The notes: generated from the letters alone by a model not told the origin. Shown: positions 1-7,071, numbered from the stretch's first letter. The stretch is 11,281 bases of DNA from JAPLFM01 sp964650885 (GCA_964650885.1 CAZYXG010000059.1:1-11281), one strand, 5' to 3'. Made by a program: numbers and translations.

Positions 1-7
1 TCAATTC

Positions 8-47
8 AAAAAAAAAATCCTAACTCTTTTTGAGTTAGGATTTTTTT
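8..47 (-). terminator. Intrinsic terminator after rnpB
   Basis: A perfect 16-bp inverted repeat pairs 11-26 with 32-47 around a 5-base loop. The inner nine pairs (18-26 with 32-40) carry all the G/C and are flanked by A/T runs. Read leftward, the stem ends in ten U residues (complement of the A run 8-17), the classic intrinsic terminator form for the nif3, zinc-ribbon and rnpB unit. Seven T residues on the + strand (41-47) mean it could also stop rightward transcription. Confidence 0.9.
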
Positions 48-60
48 AAATAATTAATAA

Positions 61-472
61 CCTAAGAAACTGTAAGCCGAATTCTGTCTTCTTTATTTTG
101 CAATAAAGGAGGCAATGATTTATCTGGGAGCTTTGTCGCCAAAACCCTCAAGCAGTTTACCCGATTAAAACAATTCCGAAGAATTAGCCAGACGAACTAC
201 CTGACAAGTCCGAAGACTTTATTAATCTTACTTAACCTTGCTCCGTATGGGGTTTGCACTGCTACCTCTGTCGCCAGCGGCACGGTGAGCTCTTACCTCG
301 CCATTTCACCCTTATTTGGCATTGCTGCCAAACGGTATATTTTCTGTTGCACTTTCCATAGGGTCCGATTGCCTAAGCTTTCGTCCCCTTCTTCGCGTTA
401 CGAAGCATACTGTTCTGCGGAGTTCGGACTTTCCTCATTGGTTCTCGCACCAACGCCATTGCCCGTTTCTGT
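61..472 (-). ncRNA. rnpB: RNase P RNA, bacterial class A
   Basis: This is the catalytic RNA of ribonuclease P, which cuts the 5' leader from pre-tRNAs together with RnpA. Seen directly: the conserved 5' core GAGGAAAGUCCG (419-436 on the complement) and the 3' core ACAGAAUUCGGCUUA (73-87). P1 pairs AGAAAC (470-465) with GUUUCU (70-65). P2 pairs GGGCAAUG (464-457) with CAUUGCCU (117-110). The tRNA-CCA-binding GGU of L15 sits at 161-159, followed by the usual CUGCUUGAGG. The typical AGGGUGAAA...GGUAAGAGCUCACCG specificity-domain stretch and CGGAGCAAGG are also present. A hairpin capped by GCGA (131-145) fits P18. A GCAA-capped hairpin (91-108) lies between P2 and P4, where P19 occurs in some bacteria. 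Two UUCG-capped hairpins are at 206-219 and 172-185. The ends are estimated from P1. The zinc-ribbon stop codon (479-481) lies only about 8 nt from P1, so an independent promoter would have to lie inside that gene. Confidence 0.96.
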
Positions 473-478
473 CGGCAA

Positions 479-1216
479 TTAAATTGAATTTAATAATTCG
501 TCATCTATAACGAATTCTTCTGGAATAATAATTCTTCCACAGTTTTCGCAGAATCGAGTAGTGTTTAAGTTATTTCTAACTTCCACTATTATTTGCGATG
601 GAATAGAACTAAAGCAGCCAGAGCAGCTATTTCTTTTTATTTGCACAGCAGCATCTTTGTGGAAAGTTCTAATTCTCACATAGTCGTGTACAATTTTTGC
701 ATCAATAGTTGGATATACTTTATCTCTTTTAGTATAAAGTACGGCTACTTCGTCGTCTTGCTGAATAGAAAGCTCTCTAATTTCTTTTTCAAGTTCTTTA
801 AGTTCAGTTGCTTCTAACTTATAAGTAGCTTCTTGCTCTACCAATAACTTAGTTAAGTTATCTTCTTTCACGATTTCTTTGCTTAGCTGAGTGCTAAGTT
901 GATCTTGACTTTGCTTCACGCTAGCCAATTCAGAAGTAATTGCATCGAATTCTTTGTTGTTACGCACAGCAAATTGTTGTTTGCTAAGAGTTTCTTCTTG
1001 AGCTTTAAGTTCAGTCAAAGTATTTTTGGCATTAGAAACAAAGAATTTCAATTTTTCTAAAATATCTTTAGTTTCTTCAACCATAGTTTTAGCATTTAAA
1101 ACTCTCTTTTCTTTATCTTTAACTTTTTGTGGAAGATCGCCGAATTCTTCGTGTAATTCTTCTAATCTTTCATCAATCAATGCTAAAGCAGCAACGCGAT
1201 GTAACTGATATTCCAT
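479..1216 (-). CDS. Coiled-coil C4 zinc-ribbon protein (DUF164/CT398/FlgZ-like)
   Basis: The 245-residue protein has a long charged, helical N-terminal part (about residues 15-165, rich in E, K, L and Q, predicted antiparallel coiled coil). A C-terminal zinc ribbon follows, with CSGC at 198-201 and CENC at 223-226, which supply four cysteine ligands. The spacing, the IPSQ stretch after the first pair and the CGRI stretch at the second match the family that includes Chlamydia CT398 and Helicobacter HP0958 (FlgZ). In that family the ribbon has been linked to nucleic-acid or RpoN binding, but the general function is not settled. The ATG at 1216 follows the nif3-like stop by 14 nt, so the two are probably co-transcribed. 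The stop lies about 8 nt before the rnpB P1 helix, which fits a link to RNA metabolism but does not show one. No membrane segment or signal peptide is visible. Family assignment is secure; role is not. Confidence 0.9.
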   Translation of the reverse strand: MEYQLHRVAALALIDERLEELHEEFGDLPQKVKDKEKRVLNAKTMVEETKDILEKLKFFVSNAKNTLTELKAQEETLSKQQFAVRNNKEFDAITSELASVKQSQDQLSTQLSKEIVKEDNLTKLLVEQEATYKLEATELKELEKEIRELSIQQDDEVAVLYTKRDKVYPTIDAKIVHDYVRIRTFHKDAAVQIKRNSCSGCFSSIPSQIIVEVRNNLNTTRFCENCGRIIIPEEFVIDDELLNSI

Positions 1217-1230
1217 TCTATAAAACCGTT

Positions 1231-2055
1231 TTAATTTGTAATTAAATGTATTTGTTTCTTTCTAAAGTCACCAACAGGATAGTAATTTATCGGGTTGGTG
1301 TGAGTGTTGGTCTGTATTACAGACACTTTGCCAAGTACCTTTTGCAATAATCTTGCCAAATAAATCGGAACAAATTGTTCCATTTCATAATGCCCCAAAT
1401 CTATGAGCGACATAATGCCATCGCATCTGTGGAAATTATGATAAGTTAAGTCGGCTGTAATGAAAGCATCACAATTTTTTGCAATTGCATTTTCAATAAA
1501 GCTGCTGCCTGAACCGCCAACTATTGCAATTCTATTAATTTCTTTTGATTTCCCAAAATTAAATTTCACGGGAGAAAAGCAAGTTTTGGAAACTTTTTCA
1601 GCTAAATCTTCTATTTTCAATTTCTTTTTCGGCTGTGCAATTATTCCCAAACCGAAATTAGAATCACTTGAATTTTCAATTAAAAATTCTATTTTTTCTA
1701 AACCAAGCAAATCGCAAATAATCTTGTTTGTTCCTTCTGCAAAAACATCGTAGCTCGTATGCACCGACACCACTGCAATATCGGCTTTCAATAGTTTAGC
1801 CACAAGTCGCCCAACTCTTTCATTTAGAGATATTGTTTGTAATGGTCTGTAAATTAACGGATGGAACGTAACTATGCAGTCTATTTTTTTTTCTAAACAT
1901 TCTTGCAAAATTGAATCATTTATTTCCAAAACAACTAAAATTTTCTTAATTTTCGTTTTAGAATTTTCAATTTGTATTCCAACTTTATCGCCATCGAGAG
2001 CGTATTGGAAAGGCAAAGTTTTGTTTATCTCAGAAACTATTTCTTCGAGATGCAT
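1231..2055 (-). CDS. Nif3-like (YbgI/YqfO, DUF34) dinuclear-metal protein
   Basis: The 274-residue protein belongs to the widespread NIF3/DUF34 family, often labelled GTP cyclohydrolase 1 type 2-like; its physiological reaction is uncertain. Family motifs in order: GDKVGIQI near 22-29 (usual WDNVGLQ), TFHPLIY at 63-69, SVHTSYD at 97-103, GGSGSSF at 180-186, and LGHYEME at 220-226. The likely di-metal ligands H65, D103, H222 and E226 are present. The first histidine of the usual HHP motif is F64 (codon TTC), a possible loss of a metal ligand. At 274 residues it lacks the PII-like insert that lengthens many relatives to about 370. The ATG at 2055 is the first in frame, and the motifs start right after it. 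It is the first gene of the leftward unit ending in rnpB. Confidence 0.92.
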   Translation of the reverse strand: MHLEEIVSEINKTLPFQYALDGDKVGIQIENSKTKIKKILVVLEINDSILQECLEKKIDCIVTFHPLIYRPLQTISLNERVGRLVAKLLKADIAVVSVHTSYDVFAEGTNKIICDLLGLEKIEFLIENSSDSNFGLGIIAQPKKKLKIEDLAEKVSKTCFSPVKFNFGKSKEINRIAIVGGSGSSFIENAIAKNCDAFITADLTYHNFHRCDGIMSLIDLGHYEMEQFVPIYLARLLQKVLGKVSVIQTNTHTNPINYYPVGDFRKKQIHLITN

Positions 2056-2101
2056 CTAGGGGTTTAAATAAATTAAGTTCATTATCGTTTGCGATTGTTT
2101 A

Positions 2102-2109
2102 CAAAATTA
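2102..2109 (-). promoter_or_regulatory. Candidate -7 box for the nif3-rnpB unit
   Basis: The complement reads TAATTTTG, an exact match to the Bacteroidota -7 consensus TAnnTTTG. It lies 46 bases upstream of the nif3-like ATG. I found no TTG box at the expected spacing further upstream, so this is a weak call in AT-rich DNA. Confidence 0.3.
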
Positions 2110-2147
2110 ATCAAATTTTAACACATTTCTTAAACTAAGGCAATAAA

Positions 2148-2945
2148 TTGTATATTTTTTTCAAAATTATTCTCATATTTACTATGTTTTTCTTTAGCGT
2201 TCAACTGGTTTGCATAAGCCAAACTGTTGCAAATCCACCCAAAAAAGGTATAACAGGAGGGGAAGAACGCCCTGATTTCAATCCAGATAGCACAATTATT
2301 TTTGAGCCAGCTAAGCCATTAGTTACTTTTCAAGAAGCTTTATCGCAACAACGCCACGCTTGGGGCATCAATCTTGTTTTTTCGGAAAGCGGGTTTGGCT
2401 ATGGTATGTTTTGGAGAAATTACTTTAGCGACAAATTCACAATGGAAGCAAAATTCTTTTTTTCCGATGCGAGAAATTCCGATGAATTTGAAACTCCCGA
2501 TTATCAATTTCAGCGTTATTTAGTGGCTGGAAAAAAGAATAGACTTTATAACTTACCTCTAACAATAAGTGCGAGCTATTATCCTTTCAATGATGTAATT
2601 AGCGAAACATTCAAGCCATTTGTACAATTAGGCACAGGCGTTTCATTTGTTGGGCAAGCCCCTTATTTCATTTATGATGAATTCGATCAACAAGTTTTAG
2701 ATTATAAGGATTTCTTTTCAGCAATTGGCAAAGTTTTGTTTCAAACAAGATTTGCTATGCATTTTGGTATTGGTGCAGATGTTAGCATAATTGGTAAACA
2801 ATCCACACAAGTTAGCTTAAATTACTACTATATCCCGTTTGGTGGCGAAGGACTGGAAAGTATGAATAAACATCTAACCAACATTCCAAGAATGACTCAG
2901 TTTGGTGGTGTGCAATTAAATTTAACTTTTGGAATGAAGTATTAG
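2148..2945 (+). CDS. Secreted outer-membrane beta-barrel protein, unknown function
   Basis: The 265-residue product begins with a signal peptide: K6, then a hydrophobic run to about residue 21, with a likely signal-peptidase I site near SQTVA (24-28). No proper lipobox surrounds C22. From about residue 70 to the end it alternates hydrophobic and polar residues, with many aromatic and glycine positions and short turns, in the style of an eight-stranded barrel. It ends in an aromatic residue (FGMKY), typical for export to the BAM machinery. Residues 29-65 form a proline- and charge-rich linker. The start is TTG at 2148; an in-frame TAA at 2136-2138 limits upstream extension. The next ATG (2184) would remove the charged n-region, so TTG is preferred. 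No specific family was recognised. Its stop overlaps the stop of the convergent receiver-kinase gene. Confidence 0.8.
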   Translation: MYIFFKIILIFTMFFFSVQLVCISQTVANPPKKGITGGEERPDFNPDSTIIFEPAKPLVTFQEALSQQRHAWGINLVFSESGFGYGMFWRNYFSDKFTMEAKFFFSDARNSDEFETPDYQFQRYLVAGKKNRLYNLPLTISASYYPFNDVISETFKPFVQLGTGVSFVGQAPYFIYDEFDQQVLDYKDFFSAIGKVLFQTRFAMHFGIGADVSIIGKQSTQVSLNYYYIPFGGEGLESMNKHLTNIPRMTQFGGVQLNLTFGMKY

Positions 2946-4048
2946 GTCATCATTAAATATGGAAGAGATAATGTAAACTTACTTCCTTTATTTTCTTCAC
3001 TATCCAATTGGAAAACTCCATCGTGGAGCTCAACAAACCTTTTAGCAATTACTAATCCCAAACCAACTCCTTGTTGCTCATAGATAGTGCGTTCGAATTG
3101 CACATAAGCTCCAATGTTACCAATTTGGTCTTTTGTGAATCCCCTGCCTTTATCTTTAATTACAAGATACATCATATTGTTTTCCACGTAAGTAGAAATT
3201 TCAATAGGTGTCCCAGGTTCTGAGAATTTGAAAGCATTATCGAAAAGTTCATCAATTATCTTATGGAAAGTTTCTGTAGAAGCTTCAAGAGTTATACTAT
3301 CTACTATATCGCCAATTTGCAAATCAGTATAGCGACTAGCTTTTTCTGCAATCATACTTGCCACATCGTAAATCATAGCTCCAGGTTCATCGGTACGCAT
3401 AGTGCGAAGTTGTCTTTTGCGTTCAATGTTTGTTGCAATAGATTCAATACGAGTATAGATAAGGAAGTTTTCTGTGATTTTAAGCAATCTTTGTGCAGAA
3501 CTTAGTATATCGGAGGCAAGTTCAGTGATTTCTTCTGGATTAATAGTATCTGGGTTTGAAAGTAAGAATCTGGCAGACCCCATCACTTGATTGATAACCG
3601 TACGGAATTCATGTGGCAAAGCATAACTAACATTTTTCCCAACGATTTCAACTTTATCTTGAACAACTTTTTCTATATTTGAGCTTTTTTTCCACTGAGC
3701 ATCAATAGCAGAAATAAGTTCTTCACGAGTGTATGGTTTGACAAGGAAGTCATCGGCACCCTTTTCCATACCCATACGCATATTAGACTTTTCAGTGAAA
3801 GCAGTAAGGAATATAAATGGCGTGGTTACAGTTTTTTCATTTTTTCTAAGTTGTTCAATAACTCCATAGCCATCTAAATTTGGCATTGAAATATCGCATA
3901 AAATCAAATCTGGCTGATGCTCTAATGCAGCGGCAACGCCTTCAACACCATCGCAAGCAGTAACTACATCGTATCCTTCAAAGCCAAGCAAAGTGGCAGT
4001 TGATTCAAGGATAAATTCAGCATCATCAATAACTAAAATCTTTTTCAT
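2942..4048 (-). CDS. Receiver-histidine kinase hybrid, cytoplasmic
   Basis: The 368-residue signalling protein has a receiver domain in front of a histidine kinase. Receiver (about 1-120): acidic pair D8-D9, phospho-acceptor D52 in CDISMPNLDG, T82, and K104 in LVKPY. A short charged linker leads to the dimerisation helix, with H146 in LPHEFRT followed by V where most kinases have P. The ATPase domain (about 230-365) shows the N box with N271 (ELFDNAFKFS), the G1 box D299-KGRGF, and the glycine lid GVGLGLVIAKRF (327-338). All catalytic residues for phosphorylation at H146 look present. No transmembrane segment or other sensor domain is visible. Input would therefore come through phosphorylation of D52 by another kinase or through a partner, and the downstream target is unknown. 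The gene diverges from dnaB and converges with the barrel gene at 2945. Confidence 0.92.
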   Translation of the reverse strand: MKKILVIDDAEFILESTATLLGFEGYDVVTACDGVEGVAAALEHQPDLILCDISMPNLDGYGVIEQLRKNEKTVTTPFIFLTAFTEKSNMRMGMEKGADDFLVKPYTREELISAIDAQWKKSSNIEKVVQDKVEIVGKNVSYALPHEFRTVINQVMGSARFLLSNPDTINPEEITELASDILSSAQRLLKITENFLIYTRIESIATNIERKRQLRTMRTDEPGAMIYDVASMIAEKASRYTDLQIGDIVDSITLEASTETFHKIIDELFDNAFKFSEPGTPIEISTYVENNMMYLVIKDKGRGFTKDQIGNIGAYVQFERTIYEQQGVGLGLVIAKRFVELHDGVFQLDSEENKGSKFTLSLPYLMMT

Positions 4049-4072
4049 TCAGTATATACCTATTTTAATCAA

Positions 4073-4100
4073 CAAATTTAAGGAATAAAAACCAAACAAA
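4073..4100 (-). promoter_or_regulatory. Candidate promoter of the receiver-kinase gene
   Basis: The complement contains TAAATTTG (4080-4073), matching TAnnTTTG, and TTTG (4100-4097) 16 bases upstream, close to the Bacteroidota -33 element and spacing. The ATG at 4048 lies about 24 bases downstream, giving a short leader. It is supported only by consensus match. Confidence 0.38.
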
Positions 4101-4129
4101 CACACTCAAAATTTCAAATTATTAATTTA

Positions 4130-4197
4130 TTATAATTATAAACAATGTTTGTCAACTTCTCCACAGCTAAGTGGATTCATTTCCTGCTGTACGACAG
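4130..4197. repeat. Cluster of short palindromes between divergent kinase and dnaB genes
   Basis: The 205-bp divergent gap contains adjacent perfect palindromes TTATAATTATAA (4130-4141) and AAACAATGTTT (4140-4150). Two small hairpins follow: CCAC-6-GTGG (4161-4174) and CTGT-3-ACAG (4187-4197). TTCTCCACA at 4157-4165 differs by one base from the DnaA-box consensus. These could be operator sites for one or both divergent genes, but short palindromes are common in AT-rich DNA and no binding protein can be named. Confidence 0.25.
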
Positions 4198-4253
4198 AAT
4201 TAATAATTTAAATTGCCTTCCAAAATAAAAACAAACTAGAAAAAAGACATCAA

Positions 4254-5762
4254 ATGAGCAATAATTTGAATAGGCAAACCACTCAAGTAGCTAGAATTGA
4301 TAGCTTTCAGCCCACAAATGAAAGAAAGAATTTGAATATTCCGCCTAGTGCTAATATTTCAGAGATTTCTGTAATTGGTGGTATGCTCTTGGGCAGCAAT
4401 GCAGTTTCGGTTGTGATGCCAATTCTAACAAAAGAAAGCTTCTACGACCCCCGCCATAGCTCAATCTATGAAGTAATTGGATTACTCTATCAGGATAGCA
4501 AAGCAGTAGATATTATTACATTAGCTGAAGAACTTCGAAGACTTGATAAATTAGATCAAGCAGGTGGATTTGATTATTTAATGGAAATAAATAGCCAAGT
4601 TCCAACTTCGGCAAATATTGAAAGCCACGCCTATATTATTCAAGAAAAGTTTCTGAAAAGAGAATTAATCAGAATTAGTAGCGAAATTATAACCAGTGCC
4701 TATCAGGATTCGGAAACTGCCATGCACGAAATTGATAAAGCTGAGAGCCAAATTTTTAAACTGGCAGAATTAAAATTTTCGAAAGGTTATTCGGAGATTG
4801 GCAAATCAGTAATGAAAGCTTTTGAAAATATTTCAGCTCTTCGAAGCAAAGGCGACCAAGGATTGGCAGGAGTACCTTCGGGACTTCGCCGATTGGATCA
4901 TTTGCTTGGTGGATTCCAAAATTCAGATTTAATTATTTTGGCTGCCCGCCCTTCTATGGGAAAAACTGCTTTGGCATTGAACTTTGCCAGAAATGCTGCA
5001 GTCAACTTCAACTTCCCCGTTGCCTTTTTCTCGCTTGAGATGAGTGAATTGCAATTAGTGCTTCGTTTGTTAAGTGCAGAAACAGGAATTGACCAAGAGA
5101 AACTTCGCTCTGGGGCATTGAATAATACAGAAATGGCAACTTTGCATCAGGGTGTGGAAAGATTAAAAAATTGCAAGTTCTTTATAGATGATACTCCTAT
5201 GCTTTCTATTTTGGAAATGAGAGCAAAATGCAGAAGATTGAAAGCAGAGCACGATGTGAAATTAATTATTGTGGATTATTTGCAATTGCTTCACTCTCCA
5301 AGTGCAGAAAGTCGTGAACGTGAGATTTCTATTATTTCATCAAGTTTGAAACAAATTGCAAAAGAGCTAAATATCCCAATAGTTGCACTTGCTCAACTTA
5401 ATCGAGGAGTGGAAGCAAGAGGCGACAAACGTCCTTTACTTTCAGATTTGCGTGAGTCTGGTTCAATTGAGCAAGATGCTGACGTTGTTATGTTTGTCCA
5501 TAGAGATGAGTACTATCGCACCACGATTAAGAATGACGAAAAAGCAACTGACTCTAAGCAAGATTTCCAAAAAGACAATGCTGAAAATAATGATGCATAC
5601 ATTTTGGTTAGAAAACATAGAAATGGTAGAGTTGATGATGTGAAAGTATCATTCTTGAAACACTTGGGTAAATTCGTGGATTATGATGACAACGAGATAC
5701 CTGTAGAAGTTAGAAATAATTCAAACAGATATGGTGCTCAGCCAAATGATGTAAGTTTTTAA
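4254..5762 (+). CDS. dnaB: Replicative DNA helicase DnaB
   Basis: The 502-residue hexameric helicase unwinds DNA ahead of the replisome and recruits primase. The N-terminal collar domain (about 33-175) starts with the usual family pattern IGGMLLGSNA...FYDPRHSSIYEVI. The RecA-fold motor follows: Walker A RPSMGKTA (232-239, K237), catalytic E262 in SLEM, Walker B LIIVDYLQLL (D341), ALAQLNRGVE (Q381), DLRESGSIEQDAD (399-410), and the arginine-finger loop RKHRNG (453-458). A hydrophilic stretch at about 424-447 makes the span from RDE to RNG 17 residues longer than in E. coli DnaB. No intein is present. The first 30 residues are a polar extension beyond the core, and ATG 4254 is the only sensible start. 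No Shine-Dalgarno sequence is evident. Confidence 0.97.
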   Translation: MSNNLNRQTTQVARIDSFQPTNERKNLNIPPSANISEISVIGGMLLGSNAVSVVMPILTKESFYDPRHSSIYEVIGLLYQDSKAVDIITLAEELRRLDKLDQAGGFDYLMEINSQVPTSANIESHAYIIQEKFLKRELIRISSEIITSAYQDSETAMHEIDKAESQIFKLAELKFSKGYSEIGKSVMKAFENISALRSKGDQGLAGVPSGLRRLDHLLGGFQNSDLIILAARPSMGKTALALNFARNAAVNFNFPVAFFSLEMSELQLVLRLLSAETGIDQEKLRSGALNNTEMATLHQGVERLKNCKFFIDDTPMLSILEMRAKCRRLKAEHDVKLIIVDYLQLLHSPSAESREREISIISSSLKQIAKELNIPIVALAQLNRGVEARGDKRPLLSDLRESGSIEQDADVVMFVHRDEYYRTTIKNDEKATDSKQDFQKDNAENNDAYILVRKHRNGRVDDVKVSFLKHLGKFVDYDDNEIPVEVRNNSNRYGAQPNDVSF

Positions 5763-5813
5763 ACAAATTTGAATTTAAAAGAGTTTTCAAGAATAATTAT
5801 CTTTTAATTTTCA

Positions 5814-5821
5814 TAATTTTG
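5814..5821 (+). promoter_or_regulatory. Candidate -7 box of gap
   Basis: TAATTTTG matches TAnnTTTG exactly and lies 43 bases before the gap start codon, within the 102-bp dnaB-gap gap. No clear TTG box at -33 was found. No GC-rich terminator follows dnaB, so some read-through from dnaB is also possible. Confidence 0.35.
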
Positions 5822-5864
5822 TATTCAAACTAAAGTTTTTTTACAAAAAAGGTATAAAAATACA

Positions 5865-6857
5865 ATGGCAATCAAAGTTGCAATTAATGGATTTGGTAGA
5901 ATCGGCAGAGTGGTTTTGCGTGAGTTGTTCAATCGCAAAGAAGATGTGCAAATTGTTGGAATCAATGATTTGACAGATGCACCAACACTCGCTCACTTAA
6001 TGAAATTCGATTCTGTTCACGGTAAGTTCCCTGGTACTGTGTCTGTTGATGGCAATAATTTGCTTGTAAATGGTCAAGTGATACCAATTTCTTCTGAACG
6101 CACAATTGAAGGATTGAATTGGGGAAATGTTGATGTAGTTATTGAAGCTACTGGAGTTTTCACTAAGAAAGAAGAATTATCAAGACACATAGCAAATGGT
6201 GCGAAAAAAGTAGTTTTGACTGCACCTGCCAAAGATGAATTAGATGCAACTGTTGTGCTTGGTGTTAATGATCAGATTTTGACTGGCGATGAAAAAATTC
6301 TTTCAAACGCTTCTTGCACTACAAATTGTTTAGCTCCAATGGTGAAAGTGCTAAATGATAAATTTGGCGTTGTAAATGGTTTTATGACTACAGTTCACGC
6401 TTACACAAACGACCAACGTATTTTAGATTTGCCCCATAAAGATTTACGCAGAGCTAGAGCTGGAGCTGTAAATGCAATTCCAACTTCAACTGGTGCTGCA
6501 AAAGCAGTTGGCTTAGTATTGCCAGAATTGAAAGGCAAATTGCAAGGTTATTCAGTTCGTGTTCCATTGCCAGATGGCTCTTTGACTGATTTGACTGCTG
6601 TGCTTTCTAAAGTGGTAACTAAAGAAGAAATCAATGCGGCTATGAAAGAAGCAGCTGAAACAACAATGAAAGGTATATTGGAATACTCTACTGACCCATT
6701 AGTTTCTAGCGATATCATTGGCAATCCTGCTTCTTGCGTATTTGACTCTCTTTTGACAGATGTCAATGGTAACTTAGTTAAAATTGTTGGCTGGTACGAC
6801 AATGAGTTTGGTTATTCAAACCGAATTATAGACTTGGTTATAAAAGTTGGAAAGTAA
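5865..6857 (+). CDS. gap: Glyceraldehyde-3-phosphate dehydrogenase, type I
   Basis: This 330-residue glycolytic enzyme oxidises and phosphorylates glyceraldehyde 3-phosphate to 1,3-bisphosphoglycerate. The Rossmann motif NGFGRIGR spans 8-15. D35 in GINDLTD and the LPHKDLRRAR stretch (189-198) are typical of NAD-dependent forms. The active-site SNASCTTNCLAP gives catalytic C151, and H178 lies in TTVHAYTNDQ. The C-terminal WYDNEFGYSNR is intact. Length and all core motifs are normal for the tetrameric cytosolic enzyme. It is preceded by a TAnnTTTG-like box and followed by its own terminator, so it is probably monocistronic or read with dnaB. Confidence 0.98.
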   Translation: MAIKVAINGFGRIGRVVLRELFNRKEDVQIVGINDLTDAPTLAHLMKFDSVHGKFPGTVSVDGNNLLVNGQVIPISSERTIEGLNWGNVDVVIEATGVFTKKEELSRHIANGAKKVVLTAPAKDELDATVVLGVNDQILTGDEKILSNASCTTNCLAPMVKVLNDKFGVVNGFMTTVHAYTNDQRILDLPHKDLRRARAGAVNAIPTSTGAAKAVGLVLPELKGKLQGYSVRVPLPDGSLTDLTAVLSKVVTKEEINAAMKEAAETTMKGILEYSTDPLVSSDIIGNPASCVFDSLLTDVNGNLVKIVGWYDNEFGYSNRIIDLVIKVGK

Positions 6858-6889
6858 GAGATAAAAGATATACTCTATTACTTATATTT

Positions 6890-6930
6890 AGTCCCCAAAA
6901 GTTGATAATTACTTAAGGGGACTTTTTTTT
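6890..6930 (+). terminator. Intrinsic terminator after gap
   Basis: AGTCCCC (6890-6896) pairs with GGGGACT (6917-6923). An inner AAGT/ACTT pairing (6899-6902 with 6911-6914) closes an eight-base loop. A run of eight T residues (6923-6930) follows at once. It lies 33 bases after the gap stop codon. Confidence 0.92.
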
Positions 6931-7071
6931 AATAGAATTTCCAATGTTAGGGATTTAAAAATTCCTTTTTCTTAATTAATTTTTCTATTTCGAAATAATA
7001 TACAAATTCCAAATAAAATATTAATAATTGAATATAATTTTATTCCTAATATGATACTGGCAAACTATTAA
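6931..7071. other. AT-rich spacer, nothing recognised
   Basis: This very AT-rich stretch lies between the gap terminator and the first open codon of the decayed frame at 7072. I see no coding frame, strong hairpin or RNA gene in it. It may hold the eroded N-terminal part and promoter of the downstream outer-membrane gene remnant, but no signal-peptide-like reading survives. Confidence 0.5.

Noticed and set aside
285..510. Two overlapping rightward open frames of 65 and 64 codons
   Set aside because: They lie over the antisense strand of the RNase P RNA, whose conserved core and helices fully explain the sequence.
4157..4165. Replication origin near dnaB
   Set aside because: Only a single imperfect DnaA-box-like site is present. 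There is no box cluster and no dnaA or dnaN gene in view.
5764..5800. Terminator between dnaB and gap
   Set aside because: The inverted repeats there are purely AT (such as CAAATTTG), with no G/C stem followed by a T run.
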